Source: Bacillus infantis (GTDB taxonomy: Bacteria; Bacillota; Bacilli; Bacillales; Cytobacillaceae). Taken from it: a DNA stretch of 64,000 nt. The position numbers were made by a program, and so were the translations under genes. Each line of letters opens with the position of its first letter. Within the stretch, counting starts at the first letter, position 1. Below are positions 24,749 to 34,139 of this stretch, in pieces. The notes beneath the pieces are model-generated. The model ran no database searches and was not told the origin of the DNA. It worked only from the letters and a program-made list of their open reading frames with translations. Location: NCBI RefSeq assembly GCF_020171945.1, contig NZ_JAIVAP010000001.1, positions 310,001 through 374,000 of the forward strand. The letters run 5' to 3'.

Positions 24749-26386
24749 ATGGCTATATTTATTGGCGGGGCATGGCCCTACGCAAACGGTTCCCTTCATC
24801 TCGGGCACATTGCAAGTCTGCTGCCCGGAGATATTCTTGCAAGATATTACAGAATGAAGGGCGAAGAAGTCCTGTATGTGTCCGGGAGCGACTGCAATGG
24901 AACACCCATAGCGATCAGGGCAAAAAATGAAGGCAAATCACCAAAAGAAATAGCTGACCGCTATCACAGCGAATTCACAGCGGGTTTTAAACAGCTGGGT
25001 TTTACTTACGATTTTTATACAAGGACAGATGCCCCGCATCATCATCAGACTGTACAGGAGGTATTTCTGACGCTCCTGGAAAATGGCTATCTTGTTCCAA
25101 AAATGATTGAACAGACTTTTTGCCGGACATGTGACCAGTTTCTTCCTGACAGGTATGTCGAGGGAACCTGCCCTTCCTGCGGCAGCCATGCACGCGGTGA
25201 TCAATGCGATGCCTGCTCTGCCATACTTGAGCCGGCCGACCTTCTGGAAAAATCCTGTAAAATATGCGGGACACCGCCGGAAATGAAAGAAACTGCACAT
25301 TATTATTTCAGGCTGAGCCATTTTCAGGGGGAGCTTGAAGAGCTGTCCGAGAAGGCACGCTCCCGCCATTTGTGGAGGGACAACAGCATCAGCCTGACAA
25401 GAAGATATTTAACTGAGGGGCTGCAGGACCGGGCGGCAACTAGAGATTTGGATGTTGGGGTGCCAGTTCCTGTTGAAGGAATGGAGAAGAAAAAAATATA
25501 TGTATGGATTGAAGCGGTGATTGGCTATCTTTCAGCCAGCAGGGAATGGGCCCGCCAGCAGGGCAAGGATGGCAGCAAGTTCTGGGATAGTAATGTTATA
25601 TCTCATTATGTGCATGGGAAAGACAATATCCCTTTCCATACCATCATCTGGCCGGCTATTCAAATGGGGATAGGGCTGCCTGGGGAACCAGCGCGGATGG
25701 TTTCCAGCGAATATCTTACCCTTGAGAAAAAGAAGCTTTCAACAAGCAGGAATTATGCAGTCTGGGTCCCTGACATACTTGAAAGATATGAACCGGATTC
25801 TATCCGGTATTTCCTTGCTGTCAATGCTCCTGAGAACAGGGATGCTGACTTTTCCTGGCGGGAATTCATTTACAGCCATAACAGCGAGCTGCTTGGGGCA
25901 TATGGCAATCTGGTCAACAGGACTTTTAAGTTTATCGAAAAATATTATGACAGCATGATACCGGAAGGAAAATTAAGTGAAGCTGTACAGGAGGATATTT
26001 TGCATTTATATGATAGTACCGGAGAAAAGATCGAAGGCGCAAAGCTCAAAGAAGCGCTTGAAGAGATATTCGCCTTCGTACGCTCGGCCAATAAATATTT
26101 TGACAGTGAACAGCCCTGGAAAACGATTAAAAGCGACCCGCAAAAATGTGCAGATGCAATGCAGACATGTGTGTACATCATCAAAAATCTGGCGAGGCTT
26201 CTGAACCCCTTCCTCCCTTTCTCCAGCAGGAAGATAAATAACATGCTGCAGGTGAATACACATATTCTGGAATGGAAAGAGTCTGGGGTTGCAGAGAAAA
26301 GACTCGGCCCTATCGCCCCTCTTTTCAGCCGCATAGAAGAAGGAAGGATTTCAGAGGAGCTGGAAAGGCTTCAAAACAGACAGTAG
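24749..26386 (+). CDS. metS: methionine-tRNA ligase, two-zinc-knuckle type without C-terminal domain
   Basis: A 545-residue class I aminoacyl-tRNA synthetase. The HIGH-like motif HLGH is at 17-20 and the KMSKS-like motif is KLSTS at about 329-333. A connective domain from about 124 carries four CxxC-type pairs (CRTC, CPSC, CDAC, CKIC), so two zinc knuckles. The protein ends after the anticodon-binding domain and lacks the tRNA-binding EMAP-like tail of the housekeeping Bacillus enzyme. This is the second, archaeal/E. coli-like MetRS form known from some Firmicutes as an extra or drug-tolerant copy. AAAAGGAGGA precedes the ATG; a methionine T-box controls it. Confidence 0.9.
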   Translation: MAIFIGGAWPYANGSLHLGHIASLLPGDILARYYRMKGEEVLYVSGSDCNGTPIAIRAKNEGKSPKEIADRYHSEFTAGFKQLGFTYDFYTRTDAPHHHQTVQEVFLTLLENGYLVPKMIEQTFCRTCDQFLPDRYVEGTCPSCGSHARGDQCDACSAILEPADLLEKSCKICGTPPEMKETAHYYFRLSHFQGELEELSEKARSRHLWRDNSISLTRRYLTEGLQDRAATRDLDVGVPVPVEGMEKKKIYVWIEAVIGYLSASREWARQQGKDGSKFWDSNVISHYVHGKDNIPFHTIIWPAIQMGIGLPGEPARMVSSEYLTLEKKKLSTSRNYAVWVPDILERYEPDSIRYFLAVNAPENRDADFSWREFIYSHNSELLGAYGNLVNRTFKFIEKYYDSMIPEGKLSEAVQEDILHLYDSTGEKIEGAKLKEALEEIFAFVRSANKYFDSEQPWKTIKSDPQKCADAMQTCVYIIKNLARLLNPFLPFSSRKINNMLQVNTHILEWKESGVAEKRLGPIAPLFSRIEEGRISEELERLQNRQ

Positions 26387-26431
26387 CCTTATTGCTTTAT
26401 ATGATGCCTTTCCCGGACAGATGCCTCTTAC

Positions 26432-26457
26432 GCTGCGGCCTTTATCGGCCGCTTTCT
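26432..26457 (+). terminator. hairpin after metS
   Basis: GCGGCC / GGCCGC with a loop of about 6 nt, followed by a weak T stretch (CTTTCT). It could serve as the metS terminator. Confidence 0.45.
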
Positions 26458-26469
26458 GATGTCAGCTCT

Positions 26470-26733
26470 TTAAAAGTGGGATTTAATCCTTTCAAGGTCA
26501 AGTATCAGACTATTGATTTCTTCGGATGAGATGCGCAGAGGCATCTGGTCATTTAAAGTGATAACCTGGCCTCCCTCCTCGTCTTTATGTCTGTAGAGGT
26601 AGTCAAGAAGCTGTATAGCCTGATTTTTAGTCAAAATGGATTGGGTCTTAAAGTGTTTAATCATGCTGATGGAAAACTGTTCTGTCTGGTCATCATATTC
26701 TCCTGAAACGATGTTTCCGCTGATATAATACAT
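26470..26733 (-). CDS. hypothetical protein, 87 aa
   Basis: Not recognised. A soluble 87-residue protein starting MYYISGNIVSGEYDDQTEQF, with a C-terminal helix (SSEEINSLILDLERIKSHF). No membrane segment or Cys. The ATG has AGGGGGC upstream. It is convergent with metS. Probably a Bacillus-specific small protein. Confidence 0.55.
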   Translation of the reverse strand: MYYISGNIVSGEYDDQTEQFSISMIKHFKTQSILTKNQAIQLLDYLYRHKDEEGGQVITLNDQMPLRISSEEINSLILDLERIKSHF

Positions 26734-26831
26734 GACTGCCCCCTTCTGTTTTTAAAAGTAGGATTCCCCTCATGGGCAGCGTTCATGCTGAAATGCAGAA
26801 AAGCGGCTGGAGATTCCTCCAGCCGCTGCTA

Positions 26832-27905
26832 TTATTTACTGTGCATTTTGAATTCCAAAAACAGTTCATTATAATGTGCGAGCATTTTTTTCCCAAGGTT
26901 CTCGTAAACTTCCAGCTTTTTGGTCATTTCCGGGTCCGGATAGAAGCGCTTGTCACTGACAATTTCTTCTGGCAAGTAATTCAGCGCCTCTTTATTCGGC
27001 GTAGAATAGCCAACATATTCGGTGTTCTGGGCAGCCACTTCAGGATCAAGCATGAAGTTCATGAACTGGTGGGCGGCATCCACATTTTTAGCCGTTTTCG
27101 GAATGACCATATTATCAAACCACAGGTTAGTCCCTTCCTCAGGGAGTACATACTCAATATTGTCCTTCTTCCACATCAGCTCTGAAGCAGTCCCTGACCA
27201 GACAACACCTATGGCTGCTTCATCGTTTTCAAGCAGCATCCTGATTTCATCCCCGACAATGGCTTTGATATTCGGTGTAAGGGAATCAAGTTTTTCCTTA
27301 GCTTCCCTTAGATGCTTATTATTTTGATCATTAAGGGAATAATTGAGGGAATTCAAGCCCATTCCCATCACTTCTCTTGCACCGTCAATAAGGAGTATTT
27401 GATTTCGCAGATCTTCATCCCAGAGATCATTCCAGCTGGTGATTTCTTTGTCGCCAAGCAGATCTGTATTATACGCTATACCGACCGTTCCCCAGAAATA
27501 AGGGATAGAGTATTCATTGTCAGGATCGAATGCCAAGTCCATGAACCTGGGATCGATATATTTCAGGTTTGGAATTTTTGAATGATCCACTGGCAAAAGC
27601 AAATCTTCTTCTTTCATTTTTTCAATTGCATATTCAGACGGAACGGCAATATCATAGGCTGTCCCTCCTTGTTCAATCTTGGTCATCATGGCTTCATTGC
27701 TGTCAAAGGTTTCATAGATTACCTTGATGCCTGTTTCTTGTTCAAAGCGGTCCACGAGCTCTGCATCAATATAGTCTCCCCAGTTAAAGACGGTCAGCGT
27801 ATTCCCGCTGGAATAGCCCTGTGAAGAATTTAGTTTAGAGACTCCATACAGCAGAAGTGCAGAAATGACGGCAATGACCAGCAGGGCTTTTCCGAGCTGT
27901 TTCAT
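26832..27905 (-). CDS. potD: spermidine/putrescine ABC transporter substrate-binding protein
   Basis: A 357-residue extracytoplasmic binding protein with the PotD pattern: LTVFNWGDYIDAELVDRFEQ, YDIAVPSEYAIEKM, SIPYFWGTVGIAYNTDLL, and FDNMVIPKTAKNVDAAHQFM. It delivers polyamines to PotBC. The N-terminus is one hydrophobic helix (7-24) with no lipobox Cys, so it is either membrane-anchored by that helix or cleaved by signal peptidase I. It starts within the potC stop (ATGA overlap) and ends the operon. Confidence 0.92.
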   Translation of the reverse strand: MKQLGKALLVIAVISALLLYGVSKLNSSQGYSSGNTLTVFNWGDYIDAELVDRFEQETGIKVIYETFDSNEAMMTKIEQGGTAYDIAVPSEYAIEKMKEEDLLLPVDHSKIPNLKYIDPRFMDLAFDPDNEYSIPYFWGTVGIAYNTDLLGDKEITSWNDLWDEDLRNQILLIDGAREVMGMGLNSLNYSLNDQNNKHLREAKEKLDSLTPNIKAIVGDEIRMLLENDEAAIGVVWSGTASELMWKKDNIEYVLPEEGTNLWFDNMVIPKTAKNVDAAHQFMNFMLDPEVAAQNTEYVGYSTPNKEALNYLPEEIVSDKRFYPDPEMTKKLEVYENLGKKMLAHYNELFLEFKMHSK

Positions 27906-28705
27906 TTTTTGACCCCCATTCCATTCGGCTTCGCATTTTTCTGGGTGATGAAATAATAGCCAATCACGAGTATAAGTGTGAACAGGAACAGCAGCGTGGA
28001 CAGTGCATTGATGTTCAACGACACCCCGCGCCGGGCAAGTGAGTAGATTTCAACCGATAATGTGGTGAAACCATTCCCCGTTACAAAGAAAGTGACCGCA
28101 AAATCATCGAGTGAATAGGTCAGTGCCATGAAAAATCCGGCAAAAATGCCTGGCGTGATATATGGCAGAACAACCTTCGACAGGACATCGAAACGGCTTG
28201 CCCCCAGATCCCTTGCCGCATCCACAAGTGTAGGGCTCATTTCCTGGATTTTCGGCAGCACCATGATAACGACGATAGGAACACAGAAAGCGATGTGAGA
28301 GAGCAGGACCGATGTGAATCCGAGCTTAATCCCGATCATCGTAAACAAAATTAGGAAGGAAGCACCTATGATGACATCAGGGCTGACAATCAAAATATTG
28401 TTCAATGATAAAAGTGTGCTCTTGACCTGCCGCTTTCTTACATAAAAAATGGCCAGTGCACCGGCCACTCCGATGATCGTTGATATGGCAGCCGACAGCA
28501 GGGCGATGATGATCGTGTTCAGCACGATGATCAATAGCCTTGCATCAGCAAAAAGCTCTTTATACCAGTCAAGCGTGAAGCCTTCAAAATGCGACATTGT
28601 CCCGCCGCTGTTGAAAGAATAAAACATTAGATAAAATATTGGCGCATAAAGAACAAAAAATACAAGGATCAGATAAAGTGATGACCATTTAGATAATTTC
28701 CCCAT
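27902..28705 (-). CDS. potC: spermidine/putrescine ABC transporter permease
   Basis: A 267-residue permease with six helices and the ABC inner-membrane EAA-type loop DAARDLGASRFDVLSKVVLP at about 165-184. It forms the membrane channel with PotB. A strong AGGAGG site lies before the ATG, which follows the potB stop by 1 bp. Confidence 0.93.
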   Translation of the reverse strand: MGKLSKWSSLYLILVFFVLYAPIFYLMFYSFNSGGTMSHFEGFTLDWYKELFADARLLIIVLNTIIIALLSAAISTIIGVAGALAIFYVRKRQVKSTLLSLNNILIVSPDVIIGASFLILFTMIGIKLGFTSVLLSHIAFCVPIVVIMVLPKIQEMSPTLVDAARDLGASRFDVLSKVVLPYITPGIFAGFFMALTYSLDDFAVTFFVTGNGFTTLSVEIYSLARRGVSLNINALSTLLFLFTLILVIGYYFITQKNAKPNGMGVKK

Positions 28706-28706
28706 G

Positions 28707-29510
28707 CTATGCCCCCCTCCTGCGATTTCCGGTCATAAGCATGATAATCACCATCGTAAGGATCAGGAATACGGCAATGGTGGAGCCCATCCCCCAATCC
28801 TGTGTGACAAGGAAATGCTGTTCTATGGCAGTGCCCAGGGTGATTACCCTGTTCCCTGCAATCAGGCGGGTAAGCATGAAGAGGGAAAGCGCAGGGATGA
28901 AAACTACCTGGCAGCCTGATTTAACTCCATCAAGCGTTAACGGGAAAATGACCCGGGTAAAAGTTGTCCAGGACGATGCACCAAGATCATTGGATGCATC
29001 GATGAGGGACGAATTCAATTCATTAAGCGAATTGAAAATCGGCAATATCATGAAAGGCAGGAAAATGTATACTGATACAAAAACAAAACTGAAATCGGTA
29101 AACAGTATTTGCCTTGAGCCTATTCCGATTACTTCAAGGAAGCTGTTGGCTGCCCCGTAAGTCCCGAAGATGCCAAGAAAGGCATAAGCCTTGAGCAGCA
29201 GATTGATCCAGGAAGGAATAATGATCATTAAAAGCCAGAGCTGCTTATGCCTGGTCTTTGTAAGCAGGTAGGCAGTAGGATAGGCAATCAGTAAAGAAAA
29301 GGCGGTAATCAGGAACGCATACCAGAAAGAGCTCAAAGTCATTTTCAGATAAACGGGTGTGAAGAATTTCTGGTAGTTACCGAATGTGAATTGCCCTTCT
29401 ATATCAAAGAATGAATAATACAGCACCAAAAACAAAGGTGTTACGACAAATAGAATGATCCACAGCAAATATGGGATCAGGTAGAGGTTGCGGGTCTGAT
29501 TATTTCTCAT
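28707..29510 (-). CDS. potB: spermidine/putrescine ABC transporter permease
   Basis: A 267-residue six-helix permease with the EAA loop [20 protein letters not shown]. The start [17 protein letters not shown] is chosen because GAGG precedes it and the 11-bp overlap with potA is typical; a longer frame adds 12 residues inside potA. It works with PotA (ATPase), PotC and PotD to import polyamines. Confidence 0.93.
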   Translation of the reverse strand: MRNNQTRNLYLIPYLLWIILFVVTPLFLVLYYSFFDIEGQFTFGNYQKFFTPVYLKMTLSSFWYAFLITAFSLLIAYPTAYLLTKTRHKQLWLLMIIIPSWINLLLKAYAFLGIFGTYGAANSFLEVIGIGSRQILFTDFSFVFVSVYIFLPFMILPIFNSLNELNSSLIDASNDLGASSWTTFTRVIFPLTLDGVKSGCQVVFIPALSLFMLTRLIAGNRVITLGTAIEQHFLVTQDWGMGSTIAVFLILTMVIIMLMTGNRRRGA

Positions 29511-30606
29511 GGCTTTCCTCTTGATAAGCCTCCAGCCTGCGGTCAAATTCTTCCTCAGATTCCCCGGGCCTCATGACATGGATGGCTTCCGGATCAAAGT
29601 GAAGGCCGATTTCATCCCCTACCCGCGCTTTGCGTGTTGAATGGACAAGCCACTCATTTCCATCTTTGTCAAAGCAGGAAATTTCGTAATGGACACCACG
29701 GAAAAGCTGGGAATCCACACGGACCTGCAGTTTGCCCTGCTCGCTCGGCGTAATTTCCATATCCTCCGGCCTGATGACCACTTCGACCCTTTCATTCAGA
29801 TCAAATCCGGCGTCGACACACTCAAATTTCCTGCCTGTAAATTCAACCTGATAATCGGTAAGCATGGTCCCCACGACGATGTTAGACTCACCGATGAAGT
29901 CGGCCACAAAACGGTTGACTGGCTCATCATAAATATCAGTAGGTGTTCCGCTCTGCTCAATCCGGCCTTTATTCAGCACAAATATTTCATCAGAAAGGGC
30001 AAGCGCCTCTTCCTGGTCATGTGTGACAAAGATAAAGGTAATGCCAAGCCTTCTCTGCAGCTCACGCAGCTCATACTGCATTTCCGTCCTCAGCTTCAGG
30101 TCAAGTGCAGAAAGAGGCTCATCCAGGAGGATGACTTCCGGTTTATTGACTATTGCCCTCGCAATCGCGACACGCTGCCTCTGTCCGCCTGACATTTCTT
30201 TGATTTCCCTCTGTTCGTAGCCTTCCAGGTTGACGAACTTGAGCGCCTCTTTCACCTGCTCATTGATTTCCTGGTTTTTCATTTTTTTGATGCGTAATCC
30301 GAATGCCACATTTTCAAATACATTTAAATGAGGGAAAAGTGCATAATCCTGGAATACGGTATTTACCTGCCTCCTGTTGGCAGGAACTTTATTGATTTTT
30401 TGCCCATTGAAGAAAATAGATCCTTCTGTCGGCTCGATGAATCCGGCAATCAGGCGCAGGATCGTCGTTTTTCCGCAGCCTGAAGGACCGAGGAGCGTGT
30501 AGAACTTTCCCCTTTCTATATCAAAGCTGACACCGTCCAGGACAGGACTGTCATTGTCATATTGTTTTGTGACATTTTCAAAGCGGATAATAAACTTATC
30601 TGTCAT
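29500..30606 (-). CDS. potA: spermidine/putrescine ABC transporter ATP-binding protein
   Basis: A 368-residue ATPase. Walker A is GPSGCGKTT, the signature [14 protein letters not shown], Walker [15 protein letters not shown] and the switch His is in [12 protein letters not shown]-terminal TOBE-like regulatory domain follows ([11 protein letters not shown]). AAAGGAG lies before the ATG at 30606; the longer frame is untranslated leader. First gene of potABCD. A TATAAT on the minus strand at 30700-30705 may be the -10 element. No XRE-type potR precedes it here. Confidence 0.94.
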   Translation of the reverse strand: MTDKFIIRFENVTKQYDNDSPVLDGVSFDIERGKFYTLLGPSGCGKTTILRLIAGFIEPTEGSIFFNGQKINKVPANRRQVNTVFQDYALFPHLNVFENVAFGLRIKKMKNQEINEQVKEALKFVNLEGYEQREIKEMSGGQRQRVAIARAIVNKPEVILLDEPLSALDLKLRTEMQYELRELQRRLGITFIFVTHDQEEALALSDEIFVLNKGRIEQSGTPTDIYDEPVNRFVADFIGESNIVVGTMLTDYQVEFTGRKFECVDAGFDLNERVEVVIRPEDMEITPSEQGKLQVRVDSQLFRGVHYEISCFDKDGNEWLVHSTRKARVGDEIGLHFDPEAIHVMRPGESEEEFDRRLEAYQEESHEK

Positions 30607-30767
30607 CTCAATCTCCTTTACTATAAATATAGTTGGCGTATTGTCCAGTTTGTTATGCCTCATAGGCCAGTTTATCACTTTAGTATAATAGCGTAACTTA
30701 TTATATACCAAATTTTGTCGAATGAAAGCATTTTTCAGCAATTCTCTTCAATTTCCCGTTCCAGAAG

Positions 30768-30804
30768 ACAAAAGCAATCCCTTCTGGCTGATTCGCCAGA
30801 AGGG
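30768..30804 (-). terminator. terminator after thiT
   Basis: Perfect 10-bp stem CCCTTCTGGC / GCCAGAAGGG with a 6-nt loop, followed on the minus strand by ATTGCTTTTG. Confidence 0.75.
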
Positions 30805-30825
30805 ACCGCTTTGTGCAGATGGTTA

Positions 30826-31428
30826 TCAGTTTGCCAATTTATGCTCTTCGGCTGCATAATACCCCTGTTTCCTTTGTATCAGGCGCGGTGCAGCAGAAAG
30901 CAGGAGCCACAATACGGCTGTACATAAGATCGCTGAACCGAGCATCGTTATCCCATTGATCATGAGGGAATATACAAAAGGAGACATCCCCTCAGGTGCA
31001 TAGCTTCCAAAGAAAATCATACCTGCAAGAAAGTGCCAGAAATATCTCCCCGCACTGCCAAGGAAAACTGCTGCGGCAGCCCACCCAAGAGCCTGCCCCT
31101 TCTTACCTTCAGCCAGGCTCTTCTGGACGGTAAGAGCAAAGAAGCCAGCACAGCCAATAAAGGCGAAAGCAACGAAGTATTCAATGAAGGTCTGCAGGGG
31201 CGTCACCATCCAGGCGTCACCCATGACAATCTGGAGAATTCCCCATAAAAATCCTGAAATGAAGCCCGCTTTCCATCCCCATCTTAACGAAAGAATGAAG
31301 ATGGGCACCATTGCAATGGATATGGATATTGCAGGTGTCAGTTTAATAGAAGGAAGCAGATCAAGAATGACAGCGAAAGCCGCAAAAAAAGATGCTTCAA
31401 TCAAGGCAACCAGCCCTAATTTTCTCAT
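30826..31428 (-). CDS. thiT: energy-coupled thiamine transporter ThiT
   Basis: A 200-residue membrane protein with six helices, the S component for thiamine in group II ECF transporters. Visible family features are SIAMVPIFILSLRWGWKAGFISGFLWGI, GDAWMVTPLQTFIEY and GRYFWHFLAGMIFFG, with the aromatic residues that line the thiamine pocket. It needs an EcfAA'T module encoded elsewhere. The ATG at 31428 lies right behind the RNA switch, whose last hairpin covers the ribosome site. Confidence 0.93.
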   Translation of the reverse strand: MRKLGLVALIEASFFAAFAVILDLLPSIKLTPAISISIAMVPIFILSLRWGWKAGFISGFLWGILQIVMGDAWMVTPLQTFIEYFVAFAFIGCAGFFALTVQKSLAEGKKGQALGWAAAAVFLGSAGRYFWHFLAGMIFFGSYAPEGMSPFVYSLMINGITMLGSAILCTAVLWLLLSAAPRLIQRKQGYYAAEEHKLAN

Positions 31429-31480
31429 AAAAAATTCTCCCCTTTTGTCAGAATTAACGCAAACCTCAAGGGAGAACTGA
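31429..31480 (-). promoter_or_regulatory. expression platform of the TPP switch, overlapping the thiT ribosome site
   Basis: TTCTCCCTT pairs with AAGGGGAGAA, which contains the thiT ribosome site, and TTTTTT follows just before the ATG. The same hairpin can act as terminator and as ribosome-site sequestrator. Confidence 0.7.
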
Positions 31481-31510
31481 TCAGGAAGCGGGTATACAAA
31501 CACCCATCCA

Positions 31511-31596
31511 TCCACATCCCTGCGCTAGAATTATCTAACAGGTTCAAAGGGTCAGAACATAAGTTCACTCTCAGCATTGCGCTCCCCTTGTGGTTA
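31511..31596 (-). promoter_or_regulatory. TPP riboswitch (THI element)
   Basis: The minus strand reads ACAAGGGGAGC, CTGAGAGTGAAC, GACCCTTTGAACCTG and GCGCAGGGATGTGG in the canonical order of the thiamine pyrophosphate aptamer. It should switch off thiT when thiamine pyrophosphate is plentiful. Confidence 0.96.
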
Positions 31597-31661
31597 CGTT
31601 ATGTAATTAGTACTATAGTGCATTATATATCATTCCACCTGTCAGGAAAAGAGGATATTTC

Positions 31662-31922
31662 TTAACAATCGGAATTGCCATGCTGTTCCCCCTTGCTGAA
31701 CTTTTTTTCAAGCCTCTTATAAAGCTCAAGGCTTCTGCTGCTGAGATATTCCAGAAGTTTTGGATGCTGTCTGAAATAGTCGAAGAATTCCCTTTGTTCT
31801 CTTTCCTGGAATTTCCGCACCTGATCATAATGCTTGCTGCAATAATAATTCGTCCGCTCTCTGTTCCACTCTTTGAGGGGAAAGAGATTCCCGGCTGCCT
31901 GGCAGTAAAGGCATTTTTTCAT
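31662..31922 (-). CDS. small protein with N-terminal zinc-ribbon-like motif, 86 aa
   Basis: Starts MKKCLYCQAAGNLFPLKEWN; a second metal-type pair follows in YYCSKHY, giving CxxC...CxxH. The rest is a charged helix rich in Arg, Glu and Lys. It looks like a small zinc-finger protein. The ribosome site GGGGAAGGA is good. Not recognised; it does not match a family I can name. Confidence 0.6.
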   Translation of the reverse strand: MKKCLYCQAAGNLFPLKEWNRERTNYYCSKHYDQVRKFQEREQREFFDYFRQHPKLLEYLSSRSLELYKRLEKKFSKGEQHGNSDC

Positions 31923-32146
31923 GTGATCCTTCCCCTATGTACAGATTCATTTTCCTGCAGGGAATTTTCTTTGCCCTGACTATACTTTAGTATATTTCAG
32001 AACGCATGTTCTATTCAAACCATCAGCTTTCCTGGTTTTTATATTCTCTAACCGGGTATGCATTTAATAAAATAATGCAGTATTTGTCATATTATTTAAA
32101 TTTTCAAAAATATCACTTAATAAATGGACTGAAAGGAGGCTTTAAG

Positions 32147-32392
32147 ATGAAGAATATCCTTGATATTAAAGGCAAGCTTAATCCATATTGGTTCAATAAA
32201 GTCATTTTCAAAGTATATATAGCTGACGCAGTGGACGAGAAAACAGTGGAATTGGAAGGTCAGAAGCTTGTAGTGGTAAATGAAAGTGAAAAATTGAAGC
32301 CTGGCGAAAAGCTCAAAGTCGAGTTTTTGAACAGGTGGTTTGTCTATAGCCGGATACCATGCGGAGATCAGCCAGCCAAGCATCTGCTTTAA
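32147..32392 (+). CDS. hypothetical protein, 81 aa
   Basis: Not recognised. A small beta-rich protein (FNKVIFKVYIADAVDEKTVE, then KLKPGEKLKVEFLNRWFVYS) with no signal or membrane helix. The ATG follows GAAAGGAGG by 8 nt. The 90 bp upstream are very AT-rich. It precedes the XRE gene on the same strand. Confidence 0.55.
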   Translation: MKNILDIKGKLNPYWFNKVIFKVYIADAVDEKTVELEGQKLVVVNESEKLKPGEKLKVEFLNRWFVYSRIPCGDQPAKHLL

Positions 32393-32444
32393 CTCAAAAG
32401 CCGTTTTTTTCTTTTCCTTCCTTCTTTTATTTTTATATTTCACT

Positions 32445-32472
32445 AGTGAAGTTCTTCACTTTCTTTTATAAT
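32445..32472 (+). promoter_or_regulatory. promoter and operator-like palindrome of the XRE gene
   Basis: AGTGAAGTTCTTCACT (32445-32460) is a perfect palindrome with 7-bp arms placed over the -35 region, 6 bp upstream of a -10 TATAAT (32467-32472). The position fits autorepression by the encoded regulator. Confidence 0.5.
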
Positions 32473-32503
32473 ATGAAAATAAAAGAAAAAAGGAGATTTA
32501 ACT

Positions 32504-32740
32504 TTGGATAAAGAAATCATTAAATTTATCAGAAAGAACTATAATCTTTCACAGCGTGAATTTGCCAAAATGATTAATTGCAGCTTTTCATTGGTTGCTT
32601 TAATTGAAATCGGAAAACGGAATGTTTCAGACAATATAGAAAAAAAGATTAAAAATGCATTTGGACTTGAAACCCAGGATATTGAATCCATTACCAGCAT
32701 TATTAAGGAAATCGGCCGCGGCATGCCTCCTTTCAGCTGA
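32504..32740 (+). CDS. XRE-family helix-turn-helix regulator, 78 aa
   Basis: A single HTH_3 domain: LSQREFAKMINCSFSLVALIEIGKR spans the helix-turn-helix. The C-terminal 25 residues have no clear effector domain, so it is a minimal DNA-binding protein. The TTG start is supported by AAAAAGGAG. The upstream palindrome suggests that it controls its own promoter. Target genes are unknown; the hypothetical gene before it and the clamp gene facing it are candidates. Confidence 0.75.
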   Translation: MDKEIIKFIRKNYNLSQREFAKMINCSFSLVALIEIGKRNVSDNIEKKIKNAFGLETQDIESITSIIKEIGRGMPPFS

Positions 32741-32914
32741 AAAAGCCTGGATGGGAGGAAATATACCTCCTGCTTCCCTCCCCGCTTTGGCCGTTTTCCA
32801 GCTGGCTTCCTTTATACAGCCTGCCAACTGGATACAGTCCAATCCCTCTTTTGATAAAATTCTTCTTTTTCTGTTTGCTGATCCCCCTAAGAGAGATTTT
32901 ATAATCTTTCAGCT

Positions 32915-34096
32915 TTAGTACTGCTTTTGCATCTGTCTGTTCTCAAGGAACATCCCGGATGCAGTCCTGACAGGAGAAATGAGCTGAAAATAGTTGGCCT
33001 CAGCAGAAGAAGATATAAGGATTGGCTTCATTGTTCCATAAAGCCTTATTATTATATATTCTGAATCTGTCCCTTTCAGTGCATCCGCGAGATAACTCCC
33101 ATTTATGACTGCTGAAGCCCCTGTTTCTCCGCTGATGCTCCTCAGTTCCTGCACCTCCTCAATCATGCCCATTTCAGATTTTGGAGAAGACATGATGATG
33201 GTGTTTTCATCCTTTGCAAATATGGAAACAAGAGAGTTCCTTCTTACTCCTGCAAATATCATCGACCGCTCTACTCCTTGAAGCAGTTGCTTCCTATTGA
33301 TAACTAACTCTGTTTTGCATCCTTCCGGCATCAGATTCTCCGAAGAGGGAAATCTGCCAATCAGAAGCGAAGAACAGAACCGGAACGTTGAGGTGGTGAA
33401 TGCTGCCTGTGAATCGGATATATAAATTGCTGCTTCTCCGCTTGGTGACTTTCCTATCAATTTGAGCAATTCTGCTGCATTCCTTGCCGGCAGGGTGAAT
33501 GACTTGCTGAATCCGGCAGATCCGGCAGCCTTCCACATGGCAAGCCGGCTTGAATCCGTCGCCGTGAATGTCAGCCCATCCTCATCAAATGCCAGGTTAA
33601 TGCCTTCCAGTATTGGCCTTGTACTTGTATTTGCCGCACATGCAGCTGTATTCTTCAATCCTGCAGCAAGATCTGATGTTTCCAATTTATAAATATAAGG
33701 AAACTCACCATATGCGAAATCAGGAAGCTGTTCTAAAGGGAAACCTGCAATCGTTGCAGAAATCTGCCCGTCTGTTGAACTTATGGAGATTTTATGTGAA
33801 GTTGAAGCTTTGATGCTTAAACGGCCAGGTATTTTCCTGATGACTTCAGAAAGCATTCTTCCATCAGCTGCGAGCTTTCCATGTACCAGTATATTCAGGC
33901 CGGAATCCCTGCCGTTTATTAATGGTAGCTCAAAAACTACAGACCGGTCCCCGCTACCGGAAGAGACAGAAAGACCCCCGCTGTGCGCTTCTATCATAAC
34001 CAGTCTGCCAGCAGTTTCACCATGGCTTCCCTCAGCGATCCTTGCCGCCTCACTAATGCTATCAATCAAATGCTCACCATTTACGTTGAATTCCAT
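32915..34096 (-). CDS. second DNA polymerase III beta subunit (sliding clamp paralogue)
   Basis: A 393-residue clamp protein with the three-domain DnaN layout: EFNVNGEHLIDSISEAARIA at the start, TRPILEGINLAFDEDGLTFTATDSSRLA in domain 2 and the C-terminal YIIIRLYGTMKPILISS...YFQLISPVRT. The housekeeping dnaN sits beside dnaA at the origin; here the context is a Nudix gene and a small ORF, with no dnaA or recF. The sequence looks diverged (DSSRLA and LISPVRT remain). It may load at special polymerases or during stress. AAAGGAGGTG precedes the ATG. Confidence 0.88.
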   Translation of the reverse strand: MEFNVNGEHLIDSISEAARIAEGSHGETAGRLVMIEAHSGGLSVSSGSGDRSVVFELPLINGRDSGLNILVHGKLAADGRMLSEVIRKIPGRLSIKASTSHKISISSTDGQISATIAGFPLEQLPDFAYGEFPYIYKLETSDLAAGLKNTAACAANTSTRPILEGINLAFDEDGLTFTATDSSRLAMWKAAGSAGFSKSFTLPARNAAELLKLIGKSPSGEAAIYISDSQAAFTTSTFRFCSSLLIGRFPSSENLMPEGCKTELVINRKQLLQGVERSMIFAGVRRNSLVSIFAKDENTIIMSSPKSEMGMIEEVQELRSISGETGASAVINGSYLADALKGTDSEYIIIRLYGTMKPILISSSAEANYFQLISPVRTASGMFLENRQMQKQY

Positions 34097-34139
34097 TTAG
34101 GTGCACCTCCTTTTTGTTTAAAATAGCCCTCCTTCACTG

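Noticed and set aside
26402-26460. GCGGCCTTTATCGGCCGC as a regulatory site
   Set aside because: More simply a hairpin at the end of metS; no gene starts near it.
30660-30720. Dyad GTTACGCTATT...AAAGTGATAAC upstream of potA as an operator
   Set aside because: Symmetry is weak and no linked regulator gene is present.
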